A DNA stretch of 64,000 nt from Prochlorococcus sp. AG-402-M15 (GTDB lineage Bacteria > Cyanobacteriota > Cyanobacteriia > PCC-6307 > Cyanobiaceae). A program made the position numbers and the translations under genes. This document shows, piece after piece, positions 13,753 through 22,606 of the stretch; the stretch's first letter is position 1, and every line of letters starts with the position of its first letter. Under the pieces are notes generated by a model. That model ran no database searches, was not told the DNA's origin, and saw only the letters and a program-made list of their open reading frames with translations. Location: the NCBI GenBank assembly GCA_003216615.1, contig QCIP01000002.1, positions 62,001 to 126,000 of the forward strand. The letters are read 5' to 3'.

Positions 13753-13908
13753 TTAACCAGAACAAGAGAAGGCACCTGAAAGAATATTTTTAAAAATTGG
13801 TGCTTGACCCAATGAATACAAGAAGAAAGTTAATGATGTGAGAGTAATAGCTATTTTAGAAAGTCTGTTAAGTTTTAAATTTGATACTTTTGAAAATGCA
13901 GAGTTCAT
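13753..13908 (-). CDS. Small membrane protein, 51 aa
   Basis: A basic N-terminus (SKVSNLKLNRLSK), one hydrophobic segment (IAITLTSLTFFLYSLG) and a C-terminus ending SGAFSCSG. No family is recognised. Confidence 0.5.
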   Translation of the reverse strand: MNSAFSKVSNLKLNRLSKIAITLTSLTFFLYSLGQAPIFKNILSGAFSCSG

Positions 13909-14054
13909 TTGTTCATTTAATGTAATGATTTCATATTAGCTGCATAAACTAAATATTCAGCATCAAAATTTACCAAAGAATAATTTTATTACTACTTTTT
14001 TTTAGTTTGCATTTTTATAAGTTCAAATTCTTTTTTAGAAACTACTCTGATTTT

Positions 14055-14189
14055 CTATTCTGGATATCTTGTCTTCCACCATTTATTGATGGAAATAGCT
14101 ACGCGTTCTAAATCTTGGGCACATATTCTCACACATAAAATCTTAGTTTCAACTTCTTTATAGAATTCCCAACTTGTAGATGAAGCCAT
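14055..14189 (-). CDS. Hypothetical protein, 44 aa
   Basis: A soluble protein starting MASSTSWEFYKEVETKILC, with a second cysteine pair position (CVRIC) and a tryptophan-rich C-terminus (NKWWKTRYPE). Translation is continuous with reasonable codon use. Unknown function. Confidence 0.55.
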   Translation of the reverse strand: MASSTSWEFYKEVETKILCVRICAQDLERVAISINKWWKTRYPE

Positions 14190-14309
14190 TAAATTCCTAA
14201 ATCAAATTTGAATGATATTTTATTTTCAAATAATTTGCTATTGATTAAGTTAAATTCTTGGTTCATTACCTAATCAAGATTTGATTAATTTTACAAGAAA
14301 CTAAAATTT

Positions 14310-15917
14310 TTAATTAATTTTTATGAGGTTAATATCTTTAAATTCTCTCAAATTTATAAATTCAGTTCTTATTGAATCATTAAATTGTTTCATATCTTTG
14401 TCATTTATAATTCCATAAATTGTCTCTATTTTAGGGATTTGCTCTTTTTTAATTAATCTGGCCTGTGGGAGATAAAATTTTAATAAATTTAAATTTTTAT
14501 CATCTAATTCTCCTATAATGAATATCTTGTTATCAATAATTATTTTTTTTATATCGGGCTCGTAAATAAAATCTTTTATTTCATTATTTGGGTTTCCAAT
14601 TATACCATTAATAAAAAGCATACTTAGTATAAATATTTGGATAAAAAATATTGATAATATATTATTTATATTTAAAGATTTTGAATTAGTTTTATATATT
14701 AGATTTAAAGACAGAATCAGTGATATTAATGATAAAAGGGATATTATAAATCCTTCAATTAAGTTAAATTGATTAAGGATTTTTAAATGAAAATTTAATA
14801 TTGATACTAAAAATATTAAGGAACTTATTATCAACATTAATCCTCCAAATATTCTTAATGTCAATTTTGATCCATTTGATTTTTTTTTGAATGATTCATA
14901 AATTCCAAAAGAGGCATTTGATGCCAATAAGGGAATAGTAAATAATCCATAATGAGAATATTTTGAAGCTGTTAACATCAGGAGAACAATATTTAAAAAA
15001 GGAGTAAAAACTAATAAAATTTGAATTTCTCTAGATTTATTCTTAAGGATATATCTAGTCCCATTAATTAAAAAAATAAAGAAAGGTGTAGATAGTAAAA
15101 TTAGATTCCTTGGATAAAATAAAAATCCTTCAAAAATGTTATTTTCAGTTAATGTTTTTCCCTGCAATAACATATATGGCCTTATTAATGAATCAACTCC
15201 ATATGTTCGATATGATATGTAGTAAAAAATAATTAGCGGTATTAAACCAACAAAAAATCCAATAATCAAATATCTAGTATTTTTATATCTTAGTTTTTTT
15301 ATTTTGAGATAAATTAATGGAAATATACTGACTAAAGGTAGTAGTTGTAAATAACTTCTTACAAAAAACGGTAGCGACAGAAATAAACCACTTAAAAATA
15401 GAAATTTATTTTTATTTTTTTCTTTTAAAGAATTACTTGTTTTTAGTAAAAATAAAATACCTAATAAGTTTAAAAAAATATAAAGTGTATCAGGACTACA
15501 ATATTTACCGTAACTAAACCAAAGAAATGATGAAGATAATGTAAAAAAGGATATTAATCCAATCCCTATACTACTTATATCTTTAATTATTTTGAACAAT
15601 ACAAATGAAGAAAGTATTGAGAAAATATAACTTGGTAATCTTGCTGAGAATTCACTGATTCCAAACATCTTAAAACTCAATGCAATTAACCAATATGAAC
15701 CAATAGTTTTATGATGAGCCTTTTCAAAAGGTGTGAACCAATTATTAGAATCTATTATTAATTTTGCTCGATTAGCATAAAGAGACTCATCGTGCGCTAC
15801 TAAACTATGATTTTCGATAAAAAATATTGAACAAAAAGAAACTAAAAGAAGAATAGATATAAAAAAAAACACAAGCCTTTTATTGATAACTAAATTTTCT
15901 TTTTTTAGGTTCATCAT
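14310..15917 (-). CDS. ArnT-like glycosyltransferase family 39 membrane protein
   Basis: A 535-residue polytopic protein of the ArnT/PMT (GT39) superfamily, which transfers sugars from polyprenyl-phosphate donors at the periplasmic face. The first periplasmic loop holds AHDESLYANRAK (catalytic Asp43-Glu44 type), then HHKTIGSYWLIALSFKMFG, matching the family's KPPLxYW...FG pattern, and ARLPS. About ten or more hydrophobic segments follow. The C-terminal ~100 residues form a soluble-looking tail. It is the only large gene between 9 and 20 kb. The acceptor is unknown; envelope glycan decoration is typical of island genes. Confidence 0.85.
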   Translation of the reverse strand: MMNLKKENLVINKRLVFFFISILLLVSFCSIFFIENHSLVAHDESLYANRAKLIIDSNNWFTPFEKAHHKTIGSYWLIALSFKMFGISEFSARLPSYIFSILSSFVLFKIIKDISSIGIGLISFFTLSSSFLWFSYGKYCSPDTLYIFLNLLGILFLLKTSNSLKEKNKNKFLFLSGLFLSLPFFVRSYLQLLPLVSIFPLIYLKIKKLRYKNTRYLIIGFFVGLIPLIIFYYISYRTYGVDSLIRPYMLLQGKTLTENNIFEGFLFYPRNLILLSTPFFIFLINGTRYILKNKSREIQILLVFTPFLNIVLLMLTASKYSHYGLFTIPLLASNASFGIYESFKKKSNGSKLTLRIFGGLMLIISSLIFLVSILNFHLKILNQFNLIEGFIISLLSLISLILSLNLIYKTNSKSLNINNILSIFFIQIFILSMLFINGIIGNPNNEIKDFIYEPDIKKIIIDNKIFIIGELDDKNLNLLKFYLPQARLIKKEQIPKIETIYGIINDKDMKQFNDSIRTEFINLREFKDINLIKIN

Positions 15918-16025
15918 TATTTATAAAAACAAATTTATTATCCAATAATTTTTTTATTAAAGGAAGTTAAAGGTAAATAAATTTTTTTAAAGATAACTTC
16001 CATAAAAGGAAATATCTAATGTAAG

Positions 16026-16050
16026 AAGGGGTCCTAAACGGACCCCTCTT
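16026..16050. terminator. Strong GC hairpin
   Basis: AAGGGGTCC/GGACCCCT stem around a TAAAC loop. It lies between two minus-strand genes and lacks a clear T-run on either strand, so it may be a terminator of 16137-16475 or a processing site. Confidence 0.45.
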
Positions 16051-16136
16051 GGTGAAACTCTTCCAAAGAAACACCTTAAAAATTTTACTCTTAAAAGTGC
16101 TAATTTAAATAAATTAACAAAATAAAAATTAAAAAA

Positions 16137-16475
16137 TTAACCTGAGAAGCCCATTTTCTGCTCTGAAGCCATTAATGAGCCAACTAATTTATGCTCAGCA
16201 ATTTTTTCTTCGTCAGTCATTACTGGCTTGATATCAAAATCTATATCAAATTTAATTTTCCAAGGAGCAAAATGTTCTGTCATTTTTATACCTGCTGAGG
16301 CTTGTACAATAATATAAACATTATTTGAGTAAGAAGCATGATATCTTCCTATAACTTTGAATCCTTCAAACTCATCATTTAAATTTCCTTCTTCAATAAC
16401 CTTTAAAAAAAGATCATATGCTGCACCTAATACAGCAACATTCTTAAAAGTTGCTGTGACTAAATAAGTATTCAT
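16137..16475 (-). CDS. DUF3303-like protein, 112 aa
   Basis: A small alpha/beta protein: MNTYLVTATF strand, helix, then GFKVIGRYHASYSNNVYIIV and WKIKFDIDFDIKPVMTDEE, resembling the dimeric ferredoxin-like fold of DUF3303. The C-terminal ~20 residues (HKLVGSLMASEQKMGFSG) extend beyond the domain. No enzyme activity is established for the family. Confidence 0.65.
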   Translation of the reverse strand: MNTYLVTATFKNVAVLGAAYDLFLKVIEEGNLNDEFEGFKVIGRYHASYSNNVYIIVQASAGIKMTEHFAPWKIKFDIDFDIKPVMTDEEKIAEHKLVGSLMASEQKMGFSG

Positions 16476-16755
16476 TGGATTTTTAAAATTTACGTTTATT
16501 TCTAGGAGATGGTATTTAAAATTGAGTTAAAAGTCTTGAAATTAATATTTATTTTAGATCGAATTTCAATCAATTAAAAGCGTTAATAAGGCTTTAATAT
16601 TAATTAGGAAATTCTTAAACCATAAGATTAAATTTATTAATCTAAGGGTTTAATTTACATTAGAGAAAGAAAAAATTTTTATTGATTTAATGTATCTAGG
16701 CTTAGATAGGGGGATAATTGTATTTTATAAATTATCTCCAACTTGCTGTATAAAT

Positions 16756-16965
16756 TTAAACGGCTTTTTTAAAAGTATTTATATTCTTTAAAAAGTTATT
16801 ACTTTTATGGGCACTCATTTTTCTATATCTTTGATTTATCTCTAGGATATATTTTCTAGCTTTTTTATCACTTTCAGTTTTCTGTTTTCGAAGACGTAAA
16901 GCTTTTAAATCTTCTATTGACATAAGGCCATCATCCTGTTTTAAATTGAAATGATCAAATTGCAT
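16756..16965 (-). CDS. Hypothetical basic protein, 69 aa
   Basis: A lysine- and arginine-rich soluble protein with LKALRLRKQKTESDKKARKY and an NQRYRKMSAHKSN segment. The start is uncertain; an internal ATG at residue 15 (MSIEDLKAL) gives 55 residues. The high positive charge suggests nucleic-acid contact, but nothing confirms it. Confidence 0.5.
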   Translation of the reverse strand: MQFDHFNLKQDDGLMSIEDLKALRLRKQKTESDKKARKYILEINQRYRKMSAHKSNNFLKNINTFKKAV

Positions 16966-17124
16966 CTGTTTAAAAAATTAAGTATCTTCTTTAAGTGCCA
17001 GAGTAACAACCTCATCTTTATTTGCAATAGAGATAATTAACCAACTTAACTTAAATAAGTTTTTCGATGTTCAGTAAGCTATGAAATTAAATATTAGAAC
17101 TTTCAAAAAAATAACTTTTTGAAA

Positions 17125-17244
17125 TCAATAAAAACTTTTGATTGAATTAGATGGAACTTCTATCGATACTAATGATTCTCCATAATGTGATTCGGCTGAT
17201 CTTATTAGTAACCAGTAAAAAAAGTTAATTAAAGTTTTCTCCAC
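17125..17244 (-). CDS. Micro-protein, 39 aa (YW-SAES family), GTG start
   Basis: Starts at GTG (MEKTLINFFYWLLIRSAES) and continues HYGESLVSIEV. It is paralogous to 9713-9820, which shares NFxYWxLxxSAESxYGxS. The conserved block spans residues ~7-25, while the tails differ. Membrane-surface localisation is inferred from the aromatic/hydrophobic helix. Confidence 0.6.
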   Translation of the reverse strand: MEKTLINFFYWLLIRSAESHYGESLVSIEVPSNSIKSFY

Positions 17245-17348
17245 TAGAATTTAGTAACTAATCTAAATAAGCTCATAATTTTTGTAATATCAATATACAA
17301 AATAAATTTATCAAGCAATCAAGATATCTTTCAAAAAAGAGCATACAT

Positions 17349-17414
17349 TCATATTAATTTAGAAAGATTTGCAACCTCAGGCTTTAGGCCGCGGACTAAA
17401 TAGTAAAGTAGCAT
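17349..17414 (-). CDS. Possible 21-aa micro-protein in a GC-richer islet
   Basis: Encodes MLLYYLVRGLKPEVANLSK and two more residues. The codons are GC-richer than the surroundings, as in the conserved small gene at 17945. The same DNA on the plus strand (17368-17442) ends in a T-rich tail and could instead be a small RNA. Evidence is limited to composition and an open frame. Confidence 0.3.
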   Translation of the reverse strand: MLLYYLVRGLKPEVANLSKLI

Positions 17415-17764
17415 TGGACTTTAGCCCTCTTTATTTTTTGTAAACAAAAATTGGCACCAAAATGGAACTAAATCACCAATTAATATTCTTGATTATGAAT
17501 TAGCATTTATTGGTTAATAAAAACAAGATTACCTAAGCATGTATTAGTGTTATTTGTTGTATAAATATGTTATGAGACTTTAGTCATATCAATATATTCA
17601 GTATTTTTGCTCATTGATATATTCATAATTGGAATATCATCATTACTGATGATTAAAGAAGGTTTAATTTTGAAAAAAATAATTAGGTTTTTGAAATTAT
17701 TTAGGAGAAAAATTGATATTTTAAGTGCATATACTCAATTAAAATTTATTTTGGAAAATTAATA

Positions 17765-17899
17765 ATGGGATTTTTACATTGCCTTATTTGCTTTGTTCTG
17801 GCATTTATAGGTTTTACTCGTAGTTATTTGTTCTTTATTCGTTTTAGAGAGTTTGTGAAAGAAGAATCTAAGTTTAAATTGAAGTTAAATTTAACTTAA
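17765..17899 (+). CDS. Small membrane protein, 44 aa
   Basis: Hydrophobic N-terminal helix (FLHCLICFVLAFIGFTRSYL) followed by a charged tail (REFVKEESKFKLKLN). Single span, positive tail. No family is recognised. Confidence 0.55.
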   Translation: MGFLHCLICFVLAFIGFTRSYLFFIRFREFVKEESKFKLKLNLT

Positions 17900-17944
17900 G
17901 GGTTGACAGCTAAGTATAAATACTTTATAAATAGAGTGTAGTGA

Positions 17945-18079
17945 ATGCTACAAAATCGTCCGATCTACCATTTGATAGACCGCAGTACGACTCAAGCCAT
18001 AGGACGGGGACTTGAGCATGTTCAGGATCTGCATCATGGTAAACATGTATTTCAATGGAAAGTCATTCGTATATTGTAG
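17945..18079 (+). CDS. Small conserved-looking protein, 44 aa
   Basis: Encodes a soluble histidine- and arginine-containing protein (IYHLIDRSTTQAIGRGLEHV, then DLHHGKHVFQWKV). The codons are clearly GC-richer than the island average, using CGC, CGG, ACG and CTG. This implies either strong constraint or transfer from a higher-GC relative. It ends ~50 bp before a terminator hairpin. No named family. Confidence 0.6.
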   Translation: MLQNRPIYHLIDRSTTQAIGRGLEHVQDLHHGKHVFQWKVIRIL

Positions 18080-18131
18080 AAAACAAGAAGAAAAGGCAAT
18101 AAAGCTTACCTATAGAGGATCTAGCTACTTG

Positions 18132-18154
18132 AAATAAGATTTCTTATTTTTTTA
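18132..18154 (+). terminator. Terminator-like hairpin
   Basis: AAATAAG/CTTATTT stem followed by a T run, 53 bp after the 44-aa gene. The stem is weak in GC but well placed. Confidence 0.5.
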
Positions 18155-18378
18155 AAAATTTTGGTATTTATTGAAGTTTTTTTTAATTCAGTACTTATTG
18201 ATACCTTATAAGAAAAACTTATTATGTAGATATATTTTGCCTATTAAAAAAATTATTTATCCGTATATTTCGTAACGAGAAACTATTCTAGAAATAATTA
18301 GTTTGTGAAAAGATTTTCAAAGCTTATGCAACCTATTTCTGAAGAACTTTATAAAAAAATAGTTGAGAGTTCTAAAAA

Positions 18379-18453
18379 ATGAGAAAATTACTAATTGCTT
18401 TATTAGCTTTAGATATAGGTGTAAGTCTTTCTAAAGTTTATATTTTTACCTGA
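18379..18453 (+). CDS. Possible 24-aa membrane peptide
   Basis: Encodes MRKLLIALLALDIGVSLSKV. Its ATG overlaps by 4 bp (ATGA) the stop of an 18-25 codon frame (MQPISEELYKKIVESSKK), suggesting a coupled pair of micro-genes. Both are too short for firm support. Confidence 0.3.
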   Translation: MRKLLIALLALDIGVSLSKVYIFT

Positions 18454-18532
18454 AAATAAAAATTACTTAGAAAAAAAATAACTAATTATTTTTTTGAAGA
18501 AAAGAAATAAATACTAGGTATTTGTTATTTTT

Positions 18533-18622
18533 TTATTTTATAAAATAAATAATCAAACCAACAAAAGAGCTACCTACAAGTAGAAGGACCATTAGCAGGG
18601 CTATTAACTTTGCTAATCCCAT
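18533..18622 (-). CDS. Small membrane protein, 29 aa
   Basis: Encodes MGLAKLIALLMVLLLVGSSF, a single helix. Its ATG lies within the last codons of the NTF2-like gene (10-bp overlap), so it is probably translationally coupled to it. Confidence 0.5.
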   Translation of the reverse strand: MGLAKLIALLMVLLLVGSSFVGLIIYFIK

Positions 18623-18999
18623 AAAGATAAATCTGAATTTCCTGTAGATCTTTGCATCCAATAAATTTTCCAAATATTATCCACTTTTTTAAAAATAGAA
18701 GTAACTGTTGGAAAGTCATCATTAGGTGTCCCTTTATAAGTAAACTTTGAACCTAGTGTAAAAATGCACATTACTATGTTTTCGCTTAAAAATTCGAATC
18801 GGTGAATTTTGGTTATTTCTGCCTTTTCTTGAACTACATCAACTGAAATCATTTGTTCAAATCCTTCGGCATCTATAGGATTACCACTTGGTCTTATGAA
18901 TAAAAAGTCTGGAGTTGCATTGTTAACAAAAAATGAAGGCATTTTTTTTGGATTAGCAAATTCATTCAATAATGAAATTATTGTTTCTTTATCATTCAT
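18613..18999 (-). CDS. SnoaL/NTF2-like protein (DUF4440 type), 128 aa
   Basis: A single-domain cone-shaped alpha+beta (NTF2-like) protein. The N-terminal helix (KETIISLLNEFANPKK) is followed by DFLFIRPSGNPIDAEGFEQM, then strands MCIFTLGSKFTYKG and the terminal WKIYWMQRSTGNSD, the usual order in this superfamily. Members act as small-molecule isomerases or binding proteins; the ligand is unknown. Confidence 0.75.
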   Translation of the reverse strand: MNDKETIISLLNEFANPKKMPSFFVNNATPDFLFIRPSGNPIDAEGFEQMISVDVVQEKAEITKIHRFEFLSENIVMCIFTLGSKFTYKGTPNDDFPTVTSIFKKVDNIWKIYWMQRSTGNSDLSLWD

Positions 19000-19100
19000 A
19001 AAAAATGGGGGAGGTCCCTCAAGTTTAGATGGAATATTTTAAATTTACATAAATTAACTGCGAAAATTTAAAAAAATTCGTTAGGATACACTAATTAATA

Positions 19101-19241
19101 ATGAATGTAATGCAACCCATATTAAAACCATTAAATAATTTATTACCTGTTAGCAAAAAGGTTAAAAAATATTTACCTTTTTTTATTGGATTTAAATTAC
19201 TTACATTTACTGGCTTCCTTACCTATATAATGAATCACTAA
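19101..19241 (+). CDS. Small membrane protein, 46 aa
   Basis: Begins MNVMQPILKPLNNLLPVSKK and contains a hydrophobic segment FFIGFKLLTFTGFLTYIM. Upstream is TTTACATAAATTAA, reminiscent of the hli promoter but without a matching -10 at 17 bp. Function unknown. Confidence 0.5.
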   Translation: MNVMQPILKPLNNLLPVSKKVKKYLPFFIGFKLLTFTGFLTYIMNH

Positions 19242-19284
19242 AAATTATTACCTTCAAAAAAAATTTTAATTAAATATAGATCTA

Positions 19285-19479
19285 GTGAATAAAGAAGAAC
19301 GAATAAAAAGATTCAAGTCTATCTCTAGCAGTGAAAGAAAAATATTAATCTTAAAAAAGATGAAAGCTTGTGGAATAGCGGTGGGGAGTGGAGTTCTTAA
19401 TAAAAAATATGATAGTAAAGAGGTTTATGAATTAATTCATATTGCAAATTGCTTCCCAGAAATAAGAGAGAGAAATTAA
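19285..19479 (+). CDS. Hypothetical protein, 64 aa (GTG start)
   Basis: A basic soluble protein starting NKEERIKRFKSISSSERK, with KKMKACGIAVGSG and a second cysteine near the end (HIANCFPEIRE). The frame opens at GTG, consistent with its position. No family is recognised. Confidence 0.5.
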   Translation: MNKEERIKRFKSISSSERKILILKKMKACGIAVGSGVLNKKYDSKEVYELIHIANCFPEIRERN

Positions 19480-19594
19480 GAATTTATATACATATATCAA
19501 TTACATTTTTTGGCTGGATTATTTATTATTTAACTTTCTTGCGTCACCATAGGAATAATCAATATTTTTGGATCTTTTGGGAATTGTTCCACTT

Positions 19595-19690
19595 ATGATT
19601 ATTAAGGGTAGAACTGAAGAGTTACCTAAAATTAAAAAATCGCCAGAATTTAAATCAAAGAAAAAAAGGTTGGTTCAATTAGAGATTTAA
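19595..19690 (+). CDS. Possible small basic protein, 31 aa
   Basis: Encodes MIIKGRTEELPKIKKSPEFK and a lysine-rich tail. Predicted unstructured. Kept at low confidence because it is short and unsupported by a clear ribosome-binding site. Confidence 0.35.
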   Translation: MIIKGRTEELPKIKKSPEFKSKKKRLVQLEI

Positions 19691-19810
19691 TTGATTAGAG
19701 ATTACTCCATTGAAAACTATATCCTAAGTTTTTCAAATATCATTAAAATTATTCTTTTTTTAATTAGTATAAAATTATAAATTAAGAAATTGCAAAGATT
19801 TGCTAATTTA

Positions 19811-20395
19811 ATGCAAAACTCAGAAAAAATTAATCTTTTTTTAGTTGTTCTTGGAGGTAGAGCAAAGAAAGCCAATATAGAATTACATGATGTTAGATGG
19901 GTTATAGGTTCAAGAATTGAGGATACATTTGATGAACTAAGAAAGGATTGGTTCGGAACCCCTCAAGGATTACATATTGACAGTTATAAAAAAATAAAAT
20001 ACGTGGATGGGTATAAGATAGATCTCAAAAATATTGAAAATAAGAAATTAATTAATAATAAAATTTGTAATCAAAACTATTTCAAAACGAATTTATGGTT
20101 TGTCAATATTGGAGGCTATGATCCAAGTTCTATGCAAGAAAAACATGAATTTGGATTAGTTATAGCCTCAAGTAAATTAGAGGCAAAAAATATAGCTAAA
20201 TCAAAATGGCTTATTGGCTATAAAAAAAAGCATAAAGATGATCTTGCTTCTCTAAAAATGTTTTTTAGTTGTGATGATTGTCAACTTTTAAAAAAGATAG
20301 GTAATTGGGAAATAGAATTGACCCCAGATAATAATTTTATTGCACAAAATAATTATCCTGATTGGTATGGTTATAAAAGAATAGATAGAATTTAA
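19811..20395 (+). CDS. DUF1543 family protein, 194 aa
   Basis: Contains two copies of the DUF1543 module: LFLVVLGGRAKKANIELHD with WVIGSRIEDTF near the start, and LWFVNIGGYDP with FGLVIASSKLEAKNIAKSKW near residues 98-140. I prefer the ATG at 19811 over a TTG seven codons upstream because the first motif usually begins within ten residues. Function unknown; found in cyanobacteria and proteobacteria. Confidence 0.85.
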   Translation: MQNSEKINLFLVVLGGRAKKANIELHDVRWVIGSRIEDTFDELRKDWFGTPQGLHIDSYKKIKYVDGYKIDLKNIENKKLINNKICNQNYFKTNLWFVNIGGYDPSSMQEKHEFGLVIASSKLEAKNIAKSKWLIGYKKKHKDDLASLKMFFSCDDCQLLKKIGNWEIELTPDNNFIAQNNYPDWYGYKRIDRI

Positions 20396-20471
20396 AAAAT
20401 TAAGGAGCCTATTTTTACTTATTTAATTTCGATAATTTTTTATAGGTAAATTATATTTCTCTTTAAGAAGA

Positions 20472-21677
20472 TTAAAAAGAACTTGATTTTCTTAAGAAAT
20501 AAATTCCACCTCCTAAAGAAATAAAGACAGGCATCCAAGCAGCAAAAATTGGATTTAATAAACCTTTTACTCCAAATGAACTGAATACAAATGACATAAC
20601 ATAATAAATTAATATAAGAATTACGCTTAATCCAAATCCTTGACTTTTAGAAGATCTTAAACTAGATTTTGCTCCCAAACTGCAACCTATTAAACCAAAT
20701 ACTAAGCATGCAAAAGGTAGAGTAAATTTTTCTTGAATGCGGACTTGAATTCTTCTTATCTCTTTTAGGTTGCCAGTTTTTTTATATAATTTTTCTGCTT
20801 TTAAAGCTTCCTTCAAAGTCATGTCAGTGGCATCTTTAGGCACTTTAGCTAACTCCAATGGCGCCTCTACGAATGGATATGTATACTCTTTAAATTGAAT
20901 ATTTGTCGTTTGTCCGCTCGGAGCAATTGATACAATACTTCCTTCAGAAAATATCCAGGAAGAGTTTTTCTTATCAAATCTTGCGAAGTTTGCTTTTAAT
21001 ATTTTTTGAAAATCTTCTCTAGAAAAATCTAATACAGTAACGTTTTTCATTATGTTATTTTCATACCATTGAGCATAAAAAATATGGGTAAGTTTTGAGT
21101 TATTTTGGGTTGGTTTTTTTGTTGCTGAATCTATCCTAGAACCATATCTTGAAAACATAATGTTTTCTTTTGCTTTTTCTTCTCCGAAAGAACTTCCTAT
21201 ACCTGCTCTTAATGTTTTTTCAGCAAACTTGTTACTTGAAGGAACTAAATTATCATTAAAGTAAAAAGTTAAACCAGTCATAAATATTGAAAGAGCAATA
21301 GCTGGTGAAATAATTCGCGTAGTTTTTATGCCTAAAGATTTCAAGGCTAATAATTCAGAATTGTTTGATAATTTTCCATAAGCTAATAAAGTAGATAACA
21401 AAACTGCCATTGGAAATGATAAAACTAAAAAGCTTGGCAAACTAAAAAATAGAACCTTTAAAGCTAAAAATAAAGGTAAACCATATTCAACTATTTTCCT
21501 TATAAGATCGAACATTACCCCAACAGATAATGAAATAACAGTAAAAGCAGAAATCGCAAACATCATAGGAGGTATTATTTGTCCTAATAACCATCTATCT
21601 ATTAAAGGTATGAAATACCATAGAGTAAATATTTTAATGAGGGGTTTTTTTATTGGTGAATGACTTGAAAGTTTCAA
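20472..21677 (-). CDS. LptF/LptG family permease
   Basis: A 401-residue YjgP/YjgQ-family protein: three N-terminal helices, a large periplasmic beta-rich domain (about 145-310) and three C-terminal helices. Typical signatures are LSFPMAVLLSTLLAYGKLSN and, near the end, FGLIGCSLGAKSS with GFGLSV. LptF/G form the inner-membrane part of the lipopolysaccharide export ABC transporter. Cyanobacteria usually carry one such gene. It is flanked by hypothetical small genes, not by other lpt genes. Confidence 0.9.
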   Translation of the reverse strand: MKLSSHSPIKKPLIKIFTLWYFIPLIDRWLLGQIIPPMMFAISAFTVISLSVGVMFDLIRKIVEYGLPLFLALKVLFFSLPSFLVLSFPMAVLLSTLLAYGKLSNNSELLALKSLGIKTTRIISPAIALSIFMTGLTFYFNDNLVPSSNKFAEKTLRAGIGSSFGEEKAKENIMFSRYGSRIDSATKKPTQNNSKLTHIFYAQWYENNIMKNVTVLDFSREDFQKILKANFARFDKKNSSWIFSEGSIVSIAPSGQTTNIQFKEYTYPFVEAPLELAKVPKDATDMTLKEALKAEKLYKKTGNLKEIRRIQVRIQEKFTLPFACLVFGLIGCSLGAKSSLRSSKSQGFGLSVILILIYYVMSFVFSSFGVKGLLNPIFAAWMPVFISLGGGIYFLRKSSSF

Positions 21678-21863
21678 AAGGGATTTATTTAATTTGTACG
21701 ATCTTTTCTTGCATTATAAAATATCAATGATTTAGATACCAATATTAAATTTTTTGGTAATGAAGAATATTTTTATTGTAAATTCTAACAACAAATCAAC
21801 ATTAATTTATTTGCACTTGCAGTAAATCAAAAAATTTGGTTTCTTAAAAACAAAAGGAAATTA

Positions 21864-21983
21864 ATGAAAAATAATTTTTTACTAAAAGAATGTAAGTGCA
21901 TTCACTGTCAACAAAAATTACAGCAGATTAATAGTTCTAGATTATATTGGAACAAAATAATCTTAAGTAAAAAGTTACCTTAG
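21864..21983 (+). CDS. Small CxCxxC protein, 39 aa
   Basis: A good AAAGGAAAT ribosome-binding site precedes the ATG. The protein has three clustered cysteines (ECKCIHCQQK), which could form half a zinc-binding site, and a basic C-terminus. No family is recognised. Confidence 0.5.
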   Translation: MKNNFLLKECKCIHCQQKLQQINSSRLYWNKIILSKKLP

Positions 21984-22093
21984 TAGTTGTTGTAAAATTT
22001 TTAAAATTCAAAACTTTTCTGTTTAAAAATCTATTTTGAATAGTTAATAACTTTTTCGAGATTATTTATAAATCTGCTAGTAAAAATTTGAAA

Positions 22094-22195
22094 TTACTTA
22101 GCTTTTTGATTTCTTTTGTAGATTCTATTTTCTCTATTTAAAAGAAAAAGAATTATAAAAATACAAAAAGGGATAAGGATAAAATCTAAAGACAT
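22094..22195 (-). CDS. Small membrane protein, 33 aa
   Basis: Begins MSLDFILIPFCIFIILFLL, then a basic tail NRENRIYKRNQKAK. The MSL start, helix and basic tail parallel the product of 26481-26612 in layout, although the helices are not clearly homologous. Confidence 0.55.
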   Translation of the reverse strand: MSLDFILIPFCIFIILFLLNRENRIYKRNQKAK

Positions 22196-22566
22196 ACCTT
22201 TTTTTAGTCTATTTTCTATTTAGCAACAAAATTTATTTTTAGCAGTTGTTAATTTAAAATTCGAAAAACATAAATTGTTTATATTGTATTTTGTTGCTTC
22301 AAAATTAAAAGAGCTTGCAAGTAATTATCCCACCTGCAAGCTCATGACGACCTAGTTAAATTCAGATTTCTGATGTTAACCAGCTAAGCACTTCCTAAAT
22401 GCTAAGTATATCTTACTAAGTAAAATTACTTAATGTGAGTATAAATGCTTATTCAAGCTAATTTATCCATAAATTAGGTAAAAGGTTTATTTAATTAAAT
22501 TTTCTATTGAACAATTGCTCAAAAAAAGTTTTAAGTTCTTGCGGCTCAATAATTCACACCCTTTGA
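22196..22566. other. Spacer with a long hairpin
   Basis: No gene in ~370 bp. A perfect 9-bp stem GAGCTTGCA/TGCAAGCTC (22311-22319 and 22335-22343) with a 15-base loop lies in a GC-richer patch but lacks a T-run. It may be part of a small RNA or an attenuator ahead of the hli gene. Confidence 0.4.
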
Positions 22567-22595
22567 TTTACATAAATTAATATTTGTGTTACATT
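22567..22595 (+). promoter_or_regulatory. Shared hli promoter, copy 2
   Basis: TTTACA (22567-22572), 17 bp, TACATT (22590-22595). It is almost base-for-base the same as 4178-4206, including the spacer, 11 bp upstream of the hli reading frame's first ATG. Confidence 0.7.
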
Positions 22596-22606
22596 AATTA
22601 ACAATT

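Noticed and set aside
16690-16791. Plus-strand frame of 33 codons (MYLGLDRGIIVFYKL)
   Set aside because: It overlaps the end of the minus-strand 69-aa gene and has no ribosome-binding site or paralog.
17940-18040. Structured RNA with CGTCC/GGACG and CTCAAG/CTTGAG stems
   Set aside because: The stems are short, and the region is better explained as the coding sequence of a 44-aa protein with clean codon structure.
19044-19072. TTTACATAAATTAA as a fourth hli-type promoter
   Set aside because: The -35-like part matches, but the sequence 17 bp downstream is TTTAAA and the later bases do not follow the shared pattern; the downstream gene is not an hli.
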